A DNA stretch of 64,000 nt, from assembly GCA_963771595.1 (NCBI GenBank), contig CAVYUC010000006.1, forward strand, positions 1-64,000, in the 5' to 3' direction. The stretch comes from CAVYUC01 sp963771595. GTDB lineage: Bacteria > Bacteroidota > Bacteroidia > Bacteroidales > Prolixibacteraceae. The notes under the pieces were generated by a model. That model had not been told where the DNA came from. It made no database searches and saw nothing but the letters and a program-made list of their open reading frames with translations. A program made the position numbers and the translations under genes. Shown here piece by piece: positions 17,030-25,968 of this stretch. Each line of letters opens with the position of its first letter. The stretch's first letter is position 1.

Positions 17030-17479
17030 TTATTGAAGCAATTCCTTAACCTTTGCGGCAATATCTTTACCATCTGCTTTTCCGGCAAGTTCCTTCGAAG
17101 CAATTCCCATGACTTTTCCCATATCTTTCATGGAAGAAGCACCGGTTTTTTCGATAATCGATTTTACTGCAGCTGTAAGTTCCAAATCGGATAATTTTGC
17201 CGGCAGAAAACTTTCATAAACAGCCACCTGCTCCAGTTCGTGCCTGTACAAATCATCGCGACCCTGCTGCCGGTAAATTTCGGCAGAATCGGAGCCTTGT
17301 TTAGCAAGTTTTGAGATAATCTTCAGCGACTCCTCATCTGTTAATTCGCTGCCTGCGCCTTTCGACGATTTCTCCTCGATCATCACCTTTTTAATATTCC
17401 TCAGCGCTTCAAGCCTTTCTTTTTCGCGGGCCTTCATTGCCGCTTTTATTTCATCGTTTATTCTTTCGGAAAGTGACAT
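17030..17479 (-). CDS. yqeY: GatB/YqeY domain protein
   Basis: 149 residues, the stand-alone form of the C-terminal tRNA-binding helical domain of GatB. Typical family features are the start LSERINDEIKAAMKAREKE, the middle PAKLSDLEL region and the end DMGKVMGIASKELAGKADGK. Its role is unsettled; a tRNA-related task is inferred from GatB. It is 12 bp downstream of the second ftsZ and is the last gene of the division operon, a placement common in Bacteroidota. Confidence 0.9.
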   Translation of the reverse strand: MSLSERINDEIKAAMKAREKERLEALRNIKKVMIEEKSSKGAGSELTDEESLKIISKLAKQGSDSAEIYRQQGRDDLYRHELEQVAVYESFLPAKLSDLELTAAVKSIIEKTGASSMKDMGKVMGIASKELAGKADGKDIAAKVKELLQ

Positions 17480-17491
17480 AGCTTAAAAGGA

Positions 17492-18886
17492 TTAATCTAC
17501 CTGACCATGCAGGTAGCTGTTTTTATCGGATAATTTATTTTCTTTTGTAACAGCATATTTCGACAGTTCTTTTTTGTAACGCGGATCGTTCATCCTCAAT
17601 TGCCGCCGTTTGTAAGCCGGAATGTTTTCCAGGTTTTCCAAATCATCATCGCTTACCGACGAAAAATCCATTTTAGTGTTACTTACCATACTTTTTCTTT
17701 CCTGATTTGTTTTTGGATAAAGCGCCTCAAAAGTGGCTTTTTCCTGCTCCTGTTCCTCGGTTATGTCAAATTCAATTGTTTTTTGCCCGGGTGAAAAAAC
17801 CTGTTTTTTTTCCGATGTTTTTTTCGTTGAATTATATTGAATGGACTCTGAATTACTTATCAGTTCATGCTTTTCTTTAACCACTTTTTTTTCGCCAAGC
17901 ATATCCGAAATACTGCTCTTGCCAAAACCTGTTGCAATCAGTGTAACGGAAAGATTGTCTCCCAAAGCTTCGTCTTTACCATTTCCCCAAATTAAATCGG
18001 CATCAAACCCGGCCATATTTTGCAGAAAATCGGTTATTTTACCCACTTCGTCCATTGTAACTTCCTTATTTCCGGAATTCATATTCAGTAAAATATTTTT
18101 AGCTCCGCGAATATCGCTGTTGTTCAGCAGGGGCGAATTCAATGCAATTTCCACGGCTCTTGTTGCGCGATCCTCACCGTTTGCAATGCCGGTTCCCATC
18201 AATGCAAGGCCACTTTTACGCATCACAGTTTCCACATCAGCAAAATCAACATTAATATATCCGGGAACCGTAATTATTTCAGCAATTCCTTTTGCGCCTG
18301 TGGCCAAAACATCATCCGCTTTTGCAAAGGCTTCCGAAATTCCGAAGTCGCCGTACATATCCCGAATCCGTTCATTATTGATAACCAGCAATGCATCCAC
18401 ATGTCCTTCCAGTTCGGTAATTCCTTCAATGGCCTGGCTTATTCTCCGTTTTCCTTCGTTCCGGAAAGGGATGGTAACAATTCCGACAGTGAGATAACCC
18501 AATTCGCTGCAGGCCTGCGCAATAACGGGCGCTCCGCCGGTTCCGGTTCCACCGCCCATACCCGCAGTGATGAAAACCATTTTGGTATTTCGCGACAGTG
18601 TTTTTATAACATCATCAATATTTTCAAGTGCCGCCTGACGCCCGATTTCCGGTTTGTTTCCGGCGCCACGTCCCTCTGTCAGCGACGCTCCCAACTGTAC
18701 TTTTGTGGGAACCGGACTTGCTTTTAGCGCCTGTGCATCGGTGTTGCAGATAACAAAATCCACATCCTGAATTCCCTGTTTAAACATATGATTAAGTGCA
18801 TTTCCACCGCCGCCGCCAACTCCAATTACTTTAATCTCGGCGCCTGGTTTTTCGGAAAATGTTACGTTTGCCATTTTTTCTTCCAT
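17492..18886 (-). CDS. ftsZ: Cell division protein FtsZ, second tandem copy
   Basis: 464-residue tubulin-like GTPase. The GTP-binding motif GGGTGTG is at residues 111-117 and the T7 catalytic loop NVDFAD at 212-217 is canonical, so GTP hydrolysis should be possible. Of the two copies this one keeps the classical partner-binding peptide near the end: IPAYKRRQLRMNDPRY (422-437), comparable to the IPAFLRK peptide through which FtsZ meets FtsA. It begins 32 bp after the first ftsZ and precedes yqeY by 12 bp. GGAP follows the signature where GAAP is usual. An alternative start at Met5 would be equally plausible. Confidence 0.93.
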   Translation of the reverse strand: MEEKMANVTFSEKPGAEIKVIGVGGGGGNALNHMFKQGIQDVDFVICNTDAQALKASPVPTKVQLGASLTEGRGAGNKPEIGRQAALENIDDVIKTLSRNTKMVFITAGMGGGTGTGGAPVIAQACSELGYLTVGIVTIPFRNEGKRRISQAIEGITELEGHVDALLVINNERIRDMYGDFGISEAFAKADDVLATGAKGIAEIITVPGYINVDFADVETVMRKSGLALMGTGIANGEDRATRAVEIALNSPLLNNSDIRGAKNILLNMNSGNKEVTMDEVGKITDFLQNMAGFDADLIWGNGKDEALGDNLSVTLIATGFGKSSISDMLGEKKVVKEKHELISNSESIQYNSTKKTSEKKQVFSPGQKTIEFDITEEQEQEKATFEALYPKTNQERKSMVSNTKMDFSSVSDDDLENLENIPAYKRRQLRMNDPRYKKELSKYAVTKENKLSDKNSYLHGQVD

Positions 18887-18918
18887 TTTTTGTTGTTTTT
18901 AAAAGGTTTTAATCGGGT

Positions 18919-20241
18919 TTATTCATCCAACGACTGTCCTTCATCATCTTCAAATAATTTTCCTATCCCAAAATTTTTATAGAACCAGTTATCAATGTTG
19001 CTGGGCTGAGTAACAGGTTCTTTTACTTTTTTCTTCTTTTTCTGATCTCTTTTTTTCTTTCTTGAAAACAAGGATTTTTCTGCATAAACTTTCTGAGGTT
19101 GTTCAATAACTTCCTCTTCTTCTTCAAGCTCGTAACTTTCTACTTCAGACTGACTTTCAACGGTTTCATCAAAAAAGGATTCTTCCTGCTGAACTGTTTT
19201 TTCCTTTCCTGCATTGAGGTTGAATTTTTCGGGTTCCTTTTTCTGTTGCAACAGTTGATTTGGATTGGTTACAAAACCTGTGGCCAAAATAGTAACGCTA
19301 ACATTTTCACCCATCGATTCATCGTAACCATTTCCCCAGATAATATCGGCCTCCTGCCCAGCCTTTTCCTGCAGCATTTCAATTATTTCGCCAATTTCGC
19401 CAATTGTAATTTCATCTTTCCCTGAAATAATATTGAGCAAAATATTTTTTGTGCCGTAAATATCGTTGCTGTCCAGCAATGGCGATTCCAGCGCTTCATG
19501 TACCGCTTTCATGGCCCTGCCCTCACCCGATGAAATGCCGGTTCCCATTATAAATACCTTGCTGTTATGCATAACGGTGTAAACATCGGTGTAATCGATA
19601 TTAACATTTCCGTGCAACGTAATAATTTCGGCAACTCCTTTTACGGCGTTTGCAACAATGTTATCGGCCATTTTAAAAGCCTGCCGGGCAGGCAAATCAC
19701 CAAAAATATTGTGCAACCTTTGGTTACTGATAACCAACATGCTGTCAACATATTCACCCAGTTTTTTAATGCCTTCCATAGCCTGGCCAAACCGTTTTTT
19801 ACCTTCGGCAGGCGACGGAATGGTAACTACTGCAATGGTAAGTATATCCAGCTCGCGGGCCAGGCTGGCAATAACCGGAGCCGCACCGGTTCCCGTGCCT
19901 CCTCCCATTCCGGCAGTAATAAACAGCATTTTTGTATTTTCCTTCAATACATTTTTCAGGTCCTCGTAATTTTCGCGGGCCGCTTCTTCGCCCATCTCCG
20001 GCTGGTTTCCTGCACCTCTGCCTTCGGTAAGTGTTACGCCCAACTGAATCTTTACCGGAACCATGCTGTTGTCGAGGGCTTGCGAATCGGTGTTACAGAT
20101 AATAAAATCGACACCCGTAATTCCCTCTTCACACATATGATTGACAGCATTACAGCCGCCTCCGCCCACTCCAATTACTTTAATAATGGAAGACGAAGCA
20201 CGTGGAAATTCAAAATTTACTAGTTCGGCCATATTATTCAT
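18919..20241 (-). CDS. ftsZ: Cell division protein FtsZ, first tandem copy (no classical C-terminal peptide)
   Basis: 440-residue FtsZ directly after ftsA (5 bp gap). GGGTGTG lies at 113-119 and the T7 loop is NIDYTD (214-219); the catalytic N, D and D are kept but the surrounding HGNVNIDYTDV differs from the usual GxINVDFADV. The linker is acidic (EEEEEVIEQ) and then strongly basic (FSRKKKRDQKKKKK), and the protein ends WFYKNFGIGKLFEDDEGQ without an IPAF/Y-type peptide. It should therefore contact FtsA or other partners differently from the second copy. Both copies are complete and in the same operon. Confidence 0.93.
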   Translation of the reverse strand: MNNMAELVNFEFPRASSSIIKVIGVGGGGCNAVNHMCEEGITGVDFIICNTDSQALDNSMVPVKIQLGVTLTEGRGAGNQPEMGEEAARENYEDLKNVLKENTKMLFITAGMGGGTGTGAAPVIASLARELDILTIAVVTIPSPAEGKKRFGQAMEGIKKLGEYVDSMLVISNQRLHNIFGDLPARQAFKMADNIVANAVKGVAEIITLHGNVNIDYTDVYTVMHNSKVFIMGTGISSGEGRAMKAVHEALESPLLDSNDIYGTKNILLNIISGKDEITIGEIGEIIEMLQEKAGQEADIIWGNGYDESMGENVSVTILATGFVTNPNQLLQQKKEPEKFNLNAGKEKTVQQEESFFDETVESQSEVESYELEEEEEVIEQPQKVYAEKSLFSRKKKRDQKKKKKVKEPVTQPSNIDNWFYKNFGIGKLFEDDEGQSLDE

Positions 20242-20246
20242 CTTTA

Positions 20247-21524
20247 TTACATTGCTACATCATCATCGTCATCAACATAGTCCAAAACCCCCTGAACCAC
20301 TCCTTTTATCCAGGGCGAAAGTCCACCTTCCTTTTTCTTTTTTGGCTTTTTCTTCACTTCTTTTACCGGAACTTCAGTTTTATCCAAAACCAGTTTCAGC
20401 AAACCCAGCGCTGTGAAATATTCCTGATTTCCTGATTCTTTTTGTTTACTTACAGGATAAATCACCGGAAATGCCAGACGTGCATCAAGTCCCGTGCGAA
20501 ATTTTACAAGCGAAATAAAATTATTGAGGTTGGAAGTACCCCCTGTTACAACGATTCCGGAACCAACCTGATCATCAATACCGGATTGTTCAACCTGATA
20601 ATACACACTGTCGATTATTTCTTCGAGGCGGGCCTGAATAATAAAAGCCAGGCTTTTAAACGATATTTCCTTGGGTTCCCAACCATTGTGCCCCGGAATT
20701 GTAACAACTTTCTGTTCATCGGCAAAATCGCCCAGCGCCTGGCCATATTGCACTTTAAGCTGCTCTGCCCATTTCAGGTGAATGGAACAGCCTTCCTTGA
20801 TGTCGGTGGTAATTACCTGTCCGCCAAAAGGTATAACTGCAGCATGCATCATTACTCCATTATGATATACACCAACTTTTGTATTTCCGGCGCCAATGTC
20901 GAGCAAAACTGCACCAACATCTTTTTCTTCTTCCGTAAGCACGGTCTCGGTTAATGCAATGGTTGAAATGTAAACTTCTCCCAAATCGACCCCGATTTTC
21001 TCAAAAACACGGTTCAAATTGTTCAGGTGGATTTCGGGAACTGCAACTATTTTAAAGCGTGCTTCAATTTTATGGCCGGTAATACCTACCGGATTCAGCT
21101 CCGAGATTTCCTCATCAATAACAAAAGCCTGCGGAATAATGTGAAGAATTTTAAAATCCTGTTCCACTTTACAGTTTCGCGCTTCATTATACAGCTCGTC
21201 CATATCAGTTTGCGAAACCATACCACCACCCGTTGTAAAACGGTAGCCGCGGTGCTCGATAATACGCATGTGCTGTGTTGCAAAAGCGACATCCGCCTGC
21301 CGCACTTTTTCGCGGGTTTGCGCTTCGAGTTCCGTCAATGCCAAATCAACAGCGGCGGCGGCTTCTTCAATGTTAAAAACTATTCCTCTTTTAATACCTT
21401 TCGATGGCATGTTTACCATACCCAAAATTTCGGTTTTACCGTCTGCATTTTTTTGACCTGCCAGCGCTACAATTTTTGATGTGCCTATATCAACAACTAC
21501 AGAAAGATTACTTTTTGAAGCCAT
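20247..21524 (-). CDS. ftsA: Cell division protein FtsA
   Basis: 425-residue actin-like ATPase that tethers FtsZ filaments to the membrane. Phosphate-1 motif VVDIGTSKIVAL and phosphate-2 LLDIGAGNTKVG are present, as is the adenosine motif VVTGGTSNLN. The membrane-binding amphipathic helix is at the end (SPWIKGVVQGVLDYV), preceded by a lysine-rich stretch (KKKPKKKKEGG) and followed by five aspartates. It sits between ftsQ and two ftsZ genes with gaps of 4 and 5 bp, so translation is probably coupled. Confidence 0.95.
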   Translation of the reverse strand: MASKSNLSVVVDIGTSKIVALAGQKNADGKTEILGMVNMPSKGIKRGIVFNIEEAAAAVDLALTELEAQTREKVRQADVAFATQHMRIIEHRGYRFTTGGGMVSQTDMDELYNEARNCKVEQDFKILHIIPQAFVIDEEISELNPVGITGHKIEARFKIVAVPEIHLNNLNRVFEKIGVDLGEVYISTIALTETVLTEEEKDVGAVLLDIGAGNTKVGVYHNGVMMHAAVIPFGGQVITTDIKEGCSIHLKWAEQLKVQYGQALGDFADEQKVVTIPGHNGWEPKEISFKSLAFIIQARLEEIIDSVYYQVEQSGIDDQVGSGIVVTGGTSNLNNFISLVKFRTGLDARLAFPVIYPVSKQKESGNQEYFTALGLLKLVLDKTEVPVKEVKKKPKKKKEGGLSPWIKGVVQGVLDYVDDDDDVAM

Positions 21525-21528
21525 TTTG

Positions 21529-22278
21529 TTATCTCCTTTTAGCGATTATCTGATTTTTATATTTTAAACTCACCTTTTCGTATTTGTTCCAGTTGTTATT
21601 TGTCAGCACCTGTTTGTAAAATGCTTTCATATTTCGGAGTTTTTCCGGAAAATTTTCGAAGTTCCCCAGTTCAACCAGGTGATTTCCAACCAGTGGGGTC
21701 AGCAGAACGTTACCGTCTTCATCCACATGCACCTGTTCGGTTTGTGCATTCCAAAAGGCATCATGTTTAAGATAAAGCACAAACGGCAGTAACTGTTCCC
21801 GTGCAAAATCTTCGGAAAAATACCCGGTGGCAACCAAAACATCAGCCGTGTAATTAGATGAAACAGGAATTCTAATCCCATCTTTATCAAGGTAGTAATT
21901 TCCTGACGATGACATAATCCGTACTGCCGGTTCACGGTGCTTAACTTTAACGCCGAGAATTCCGGTGTATGTTAAGCTGTCTTTTGCCATCACCTTGTAA
22001 ACTTCGGCTTTTAAAACAGCCTGGTTTTTTTCTACTTCTTTTTCAATAAAATCAGCATTAATTTTTTGCAGATTTTTACCAATTAAGTTTTTGTCGGCCG
22101 ACATGACCAACCGGGTAATTTCGTTTTTATTCAATTTAATTAATTCATTGTCAACATATTTTATTTCCACTTCGCTGCAAACTACATCTTTGGTTTCACC
22201 CGATGTAAATGCCAGGGTAACAATTATAAAAGCCACCAGAACAAGGAAACCACTAATATTTAATAATTTGCGCCACAT
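21529..22278 (-). CDS. ftsQ: Cell division protein FtsQ
   Basis: 249-residue bitopic membrane protein of the divisome that bridges cytoplasmic and periplasmic division proteins. It has a short cytoplasmic N-terminus, one transmembrane helix (about 7-25), then a periplasmic part with a POTRA-like segment (VEIKYVDNELIKLNK) and the beta domain (HREPAVRIM, YYLDKDGIRIPV) typical of FtsQ. The primary sequence is poorly conserved in this family; position between murC and ftsA strengthens the call. The start overlaps the murC stop by one base. Confidence 0.85.
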   Translation of the reverse strand: MWRKLLNISGFLVLVAFIIVTLAFTSGETKDVVCSEVEIKYVDNELIKLNKNEITRLVMSADKNLIGKNLQKINADFIEKEVEKNQAVLKAEVYKVMAKDSLTYTGILGVKVKHREPAVRIMSSSGNYYLDKDGIRIPVSSNYTADVLVATGYFSEDFAREQLLPFVLYLKHDAFWNAQTEQVHVDEDGNVLLTPLVGNHLVELGNFENFPEKLRNMKAFYKQVLTNNNWNKYEKVSLKYKNQIIAKRR

Positions 22279-23663
22279 CAGTTTTTGTTTTTCAATACTT
22301 CAATAATTTGTTCTGCAATGCCGTCGATATTTCCGGCTCCCATTGTCAGCACCACGCTGGTAGCATGTTGTTTCAGCAACTCCGGAACTTCATTTTTTTC
22401 GACCATAAATTTTTCCGGATTTTTCATTTTATCGAAAATAATTAGCGATGAAACACCAGGAATTGGTTCTTCGCGGGCGGGATATAACGGCACCAGCACT
22501 GCTTCATCGAGCAAATCGAGGCTTTCGGCAAAACCGCCTGCAAAATCGCGGGTGCGCGAATACAAATGCGGCTGGAAAATGCCGGTAAGTTTCCGCTCCG
22601 GGTAGAGTGCCTTTACCGATGTAATCACTGCTTTCAGTTCTTCGGGGTGGTGGGCATAATCATCGATAAAAATTTGATTTTCACTTTTAAACCGGACGTC
22701 AAACCGCCTCGCAACTCCCTGATATTCGTTCAGCCCCTGCTTAATTTCGTCGGCTGATGCGCCGGCTAAAAATGAAAGCGCCGCTGCTGCAACCGCATTT
22801 TCAACATTTACCAGCCCCGGATAATTGAGCCCGCAATCTGCAATTATTCCATCCGGTGTTTTTAAATCGAAGCGGTATAATCCACCCGCCTCGTCCAATT
22901 TAAGGTTCAATGTCTGAAAATCGGCTTCATCTTTTAATGAATAGCTAAAAATCTGAGCATTCGTTTTGGCCGTATTCAATTCCACGCTCTTTTTAATTAC
23001 CAGTTTTCCGCCCGGTTTTATTTGTGAGATAAATTTTTCGAAAGATTCCACTATTTTTTCCTTGTCGCCGTAAATATCCAGATGGTCGGCATCGACAGAC
23101 GAAACCAGCGCAATTTGTGGCTGAAGGTGCAAAAACGAACGATCGAACTCGTCGGCTTCGGCAACAATCCACGATTCTTTGTGTTTTGGCAGCAACAGGT
23201 TGCTCCCGAAATTTTTCGAAATTCCGCCTAAAAATGCACCACATCCTGTCTTTGTATTTTTCAAAATGGCAGCCGTCATCGTGCTGATGGTGGTTTTTCC
23301 ATGAGTCCCCGAAACGGCAATGCTGTTTTTTTCATTGCAAATCATGCCCAGCACTTTCGCACGTTTCATTAATGCAATGGGTTTTCCGCGAAACCAGGTC
23401 AGTTCCTGATGATCGTCGGGAAGCGCAGGCGTAAAAACTGCCATGGTTTCAGCAGGATTCCAGCTTTTGGGAATATTCCGGATGTCATCTTCAAAATGTA
23501 CATCAATCCCTTCTGATTGCAGTTTTATCGTCAATGTTGTTTCGGTTTTGTCGTAACCGGCAACATTTCGTCCTGTCGATTTAAAATAGCGGGCGAGAGC
23601 GCTCATTCCGATACCGCCAATACCGAGAAAAAATACATTTTTTATATTTTGAAGGTTGTTCAT
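22278..23663 (-). CDS. murC: UDP-N-acetylmuramate--L-alanine ligase
   Basis: 461 residues. Adds L-Ala to UDP-MurNAc in the cytoplasm with ATP. The N-terminal Rossmann motif GIGGIGMSALA binds the UDP substrate, SGTHGKTT is the Mur ligase P-loop, and HHPEELKAV is the conserved C-terminal region. Overlaps murG by 4 bp (ATGA), a sign of translational coupling in the dcw operon. Confidence 0.95.
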   Translation of the reverse strand: MNNLQNIKNVFFLGIGGIGMSALARYFKSTGRNVAGYDKTETTLTIKLQSEGIDVHFEDDIRNIPKSWNPAETMAVFTPALPDDHQELTWFRGKPIALMKRAKVLGMICNEKNSIAVSGTHGKTTISTMTAAILKNTKTGCGAFLGGISKNFGSNLLLPKHKESWIVAEADEFDRSFLHLQPQIALVSSVDADHLDIYGDKEKIVESFEKFISQIKPGGKLVIKKSVELNTAKTNAQIFSYSLKDEADFQTLNLKLDEAGGLYRFDLKTPDGIIADCGLNYPGLVNVENAVAAAALSFLAGASADEIKQGLNEYQGVARRFDVRFKSENQIFIDDYAHHPEELKAVITSVKALYPERKLTGIFQPHLYSRTRDFAGGFAESLDLLDEAVLVPLYPAREEPIPGVSSLIIFDKMKNPEKFMVEKNEVPELLKQHATSVVLTMGAGNIDGIAEQIIEVLKNKN

Positions 23664-24763
23664 TTATTTATCAATTTTTCAACTTCATCCACAATTTGTT
23701 TAGTCGCATCGGGTTTTGCCAGGCTTTTAATTTTTGCTGAAAGTGTTTTACGTTTTTCTTCATTGTTCATCAAACTAAAAACTTCACTAAAAAGACGGCT
23801 GTCCAGCAGATTGTCCGGTATCATTACCGCTGCTTTTTTTTTGGCCAGGTCCATTGCATTTTTTGTCTGATGATCTTCCGCAACATTTGGCGAAGGCACC
23901 AGAATCACCGGTTTTCCTACCAGACACAATTCGGAAATTGTACCGGCGCCGGCTCTCGAAATTATTACATCTGCTGCTGAATAGGCCAAATCCATTCGCG
24001 ATATAAACTGGTGAACCTGCAGGTTTTCGGGCTTGTTTTCCTTTAGCTTACTCTGAATTTCGTCGAAATAAACTGAGCCGGTTTGCCAGATTACTTTAGT
24101 CCCAGATTTGTCAATTTCTTCCACATGATTTAAAACCGAATTATTAATTGAACGTGCTCCGAGACTTCCTCCAACAATTAGAATTACTTTATCCGATGCT
24201 TGCAATCCGAAGTACTGATTGGCTGCGGTTTTATTTTTCAGTTGTTCAATAAGATTATCACGCACCGGATTTCCGGTAATTACAATTTTATCTTTTGGGA
24301 AATAATTCTCCATTTTTTCATAAGCCACGCAAATCTTCTGCACCTTTTTCCCGAGTAGTTTATTGGTAATTCCGGCGTAAGAATTTTGCTCCTGAATTAA
24401 GGTTGGAATATTGCGTTGCGCGGCAGCTCTTAAAAGTGGGCCGCTTGCATAACCTCCAACGCCGATGGCCACCTGTGGCTTAAAATCGCGTACAATTTGC
24501 CGGGCCAGATTCGCACTTTTCAGTAACCGAACAAAAAAAGTGAACATCTTAATTCCGGGTTTCCGTGGAAATCCCATCACCGGCAGGCCCACAATTTTAT
24601 AACCGGCAGCAGGTACCCGTTCCATTTCCATGCGGCCCAAAGCGCCAACAAACAAAATTTCGGCATCGGGATATCGTTTGCCGATTTCGCCTGCAATTGC
24701 CAGCGCCGGGAAAATATGTCCTCCCGTACCGCCCCCGCTTATTATAACTCTTTCAATCTTCAT
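23660..24763 (-). CDS. murG: UDP-N-acetylglucosamine transferase MurG (lipid II synthase)
   Basis: 367-residue GT28 glycosyltransferase. Adds GlcNAc to lipid I at the inner face of the membrane to form lipid II. GGGTGGHIFPALA at the N-terminus and the donor-site segment SRAGAGTISELC are diagnostic; a loop GGYASGPLL completes the acceptor site. Overlaps both ftsW and murC by 4 bp. Confidence 0.95.
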   Translation of the reverse strand: MKIERVIISGGGTGGHIFPALAIAGEIGKRYPDAEILFVGALGRMEMERVPAAGYKIVGLPVMGFPRKPGIKMFTFFVRLLKSANLARQIVRDFKPQVAIGVGGYASGPLLRAAAQRNIPTLIQEQNSYAGITNKLLGKKVQKICVAYEKMENYFPKDKIVITGNPVRDNLIEQLKNKTAANQYFGLQASDKVILIVGGSLGARSINNSVLNHVEEIDKSGTKVIWQTGSVYFDEIQSKLKENKPENLQVHQFISRMDLAYSAADVIISRAGAGTISELCLVGKPVILVPSPNVAEDHQTKNAMDLAKKKAAVMIPDNLLDSRLFSEVFSLMNNEEKRKTLSAKIKSLAKPDATKQIVDEVEKLINK

Positions 24764-25965
24764 TTTGACATTTCAAAATCCTCGTCAGGCACATTCACCT
24801 GAACAGGAGGTTTTTTTATTTCGCGGTTAATCTGATTCTGATAACTCACACTTAAAATACATCCGAAAGAAACAGAAGTGAAAATCAATGAAGTTCCTCC
24901 CAGACTTACCCAAGGCAGCGGCTGGCCCGTTACCGGCAGCACACCACTCGACACGCCAATATTAATTATGGCCTGAAAAACCAAAACCAACGTAAGGCCG
25001 GTAACCAAAAATGCCGGAAATGTGCGCGTAGCACGACGCACCACCACCACACTGCGGAAGAAAAACATGAGATACAACAGAATTACAAAAATTCCACTTA
25101 CCAGACCATACTCTTCCACTATGATTGCAAAAATAAAATCGTTGTAAGCTGCAGCCATGTAATTACTTACATCGGAATGACCGGGACCTTTCCCAAAAAA
25201 ACCACCTTCGTAAATAGCCAGTTTGGCGTAATCAGCCTGTGTAATTCCCTTTTCGGAATTGGGATCGCCATAAATAAACCGGTCGATCCTTCCCTGGATA
25301 GTATGGATTCGTGTTGGCGCACCCGGAAAATTGTCGGCTACCAAATAGGTCAGCACCACCATTCCAACTCCAACACCAACTACCAGTATAAGGTATTTCA
25401 GCGGAACGCGGCCAACAAACATCATGGTCATTATGGTTGCAAAAATCAGTGCCGAGGTGGAAAAGTCGGAAATAAAAATCAGGCCACAAACAATTACTGT
25501 GTGTATAATTATTTTCAGGAATGCCCTTTTTAACTGCTCATTGCTTTTCTGGTTTTTGCCCAAAACCTTGGCCGCAAACATAATGAGGGAGATTTTTGCC
25601 AGTTCGGCGGGTTGAAAAGAGATGACACCCAGATTTAATGTCCGGCCGCTGCCTTTTACTATACCGGCAAATTTTAATGCCACTGTCAGCATCAACAGCG
25701 CAATGCTGAGGTAAATAAGGAGGTTGGCAAGAATGGAATAAAACTTTACAGGTAAAACATTCACCATCAGCACCATCAAACCAATTCCGGCAGCCAGAAA
25801 AAACACCTGCCTGATTAAATAATACCAGGTATTACCCGAGGCCTGCCGGTAAGCAAGCGCTCCCGTTGAACTGTAAACTATCAGCAACGACAGCAGCGAC
25901 AGCAGTAGAAGAATTATCCAGATTACGCGGTCGCCCCTGAAAATTTTTGTACTTGCCTGTTCCAT
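24760..25965 (-). CDS. ftsW: Peptidoglycan glycosyltransferase FtsW
   Basis: 401-residue SEDS-family polymerase of septal peptidoglycan with about ten transmembrane helices. Typical SEDS segments: FQPAELAKI near residue 115, a large periplasmic loop with GxGPGHS-like GKGPGHSDV, and a late GVLPVTGQPLPWVSLGG. It works with the class B PBP encoded upstream in the same operon. The murD start is 3 bp upstream of this gene and the overlap with murG is 4 bp. Confidence 0.94.
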   Translation of the reverse strand: MEQASTKIFRGDRVIWIILLLLSLLSLLIVYSSTGALAYRQASGNTWYYLIRQVFFLAAGIGLMVLMVNVLPVKFYSILANLLIYLSIALLMLTVALKFAGIVKGSGRTLNLGVISFQPAELAKISLIMFAAKVLGKNQKSNEQLKRAFLKIIIHTVIVCGLIFISDFSTSALIFATIMTMMFVGRVPLKYLILVVGVGVGMVVLTYLVADNFPGAPTRIHTIQGRIDRFIYGDPNSEKGITQADYAKLAIYEGGFFGKGPGHSDVSNYMAAAYNDFIFAIIVEEYGLVSGIFVILLYLMFFFRSVVVVRRATRTFPAFLVTGLTLVLVFQAIINIGVSSGVLPVTGQPLPWVSLGGTSLIFTSVSFGCILSVSYQNQINREIKKPPVQVNVPDEDFEMSK

Positions 25966-25968
25966 TTG

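Noticed and set aside
17841..18497. Plus-strand open frame of 218 codons opposite ftsZ
   Set aside because: Antisense shadow of a certain gene; no homology recognised.
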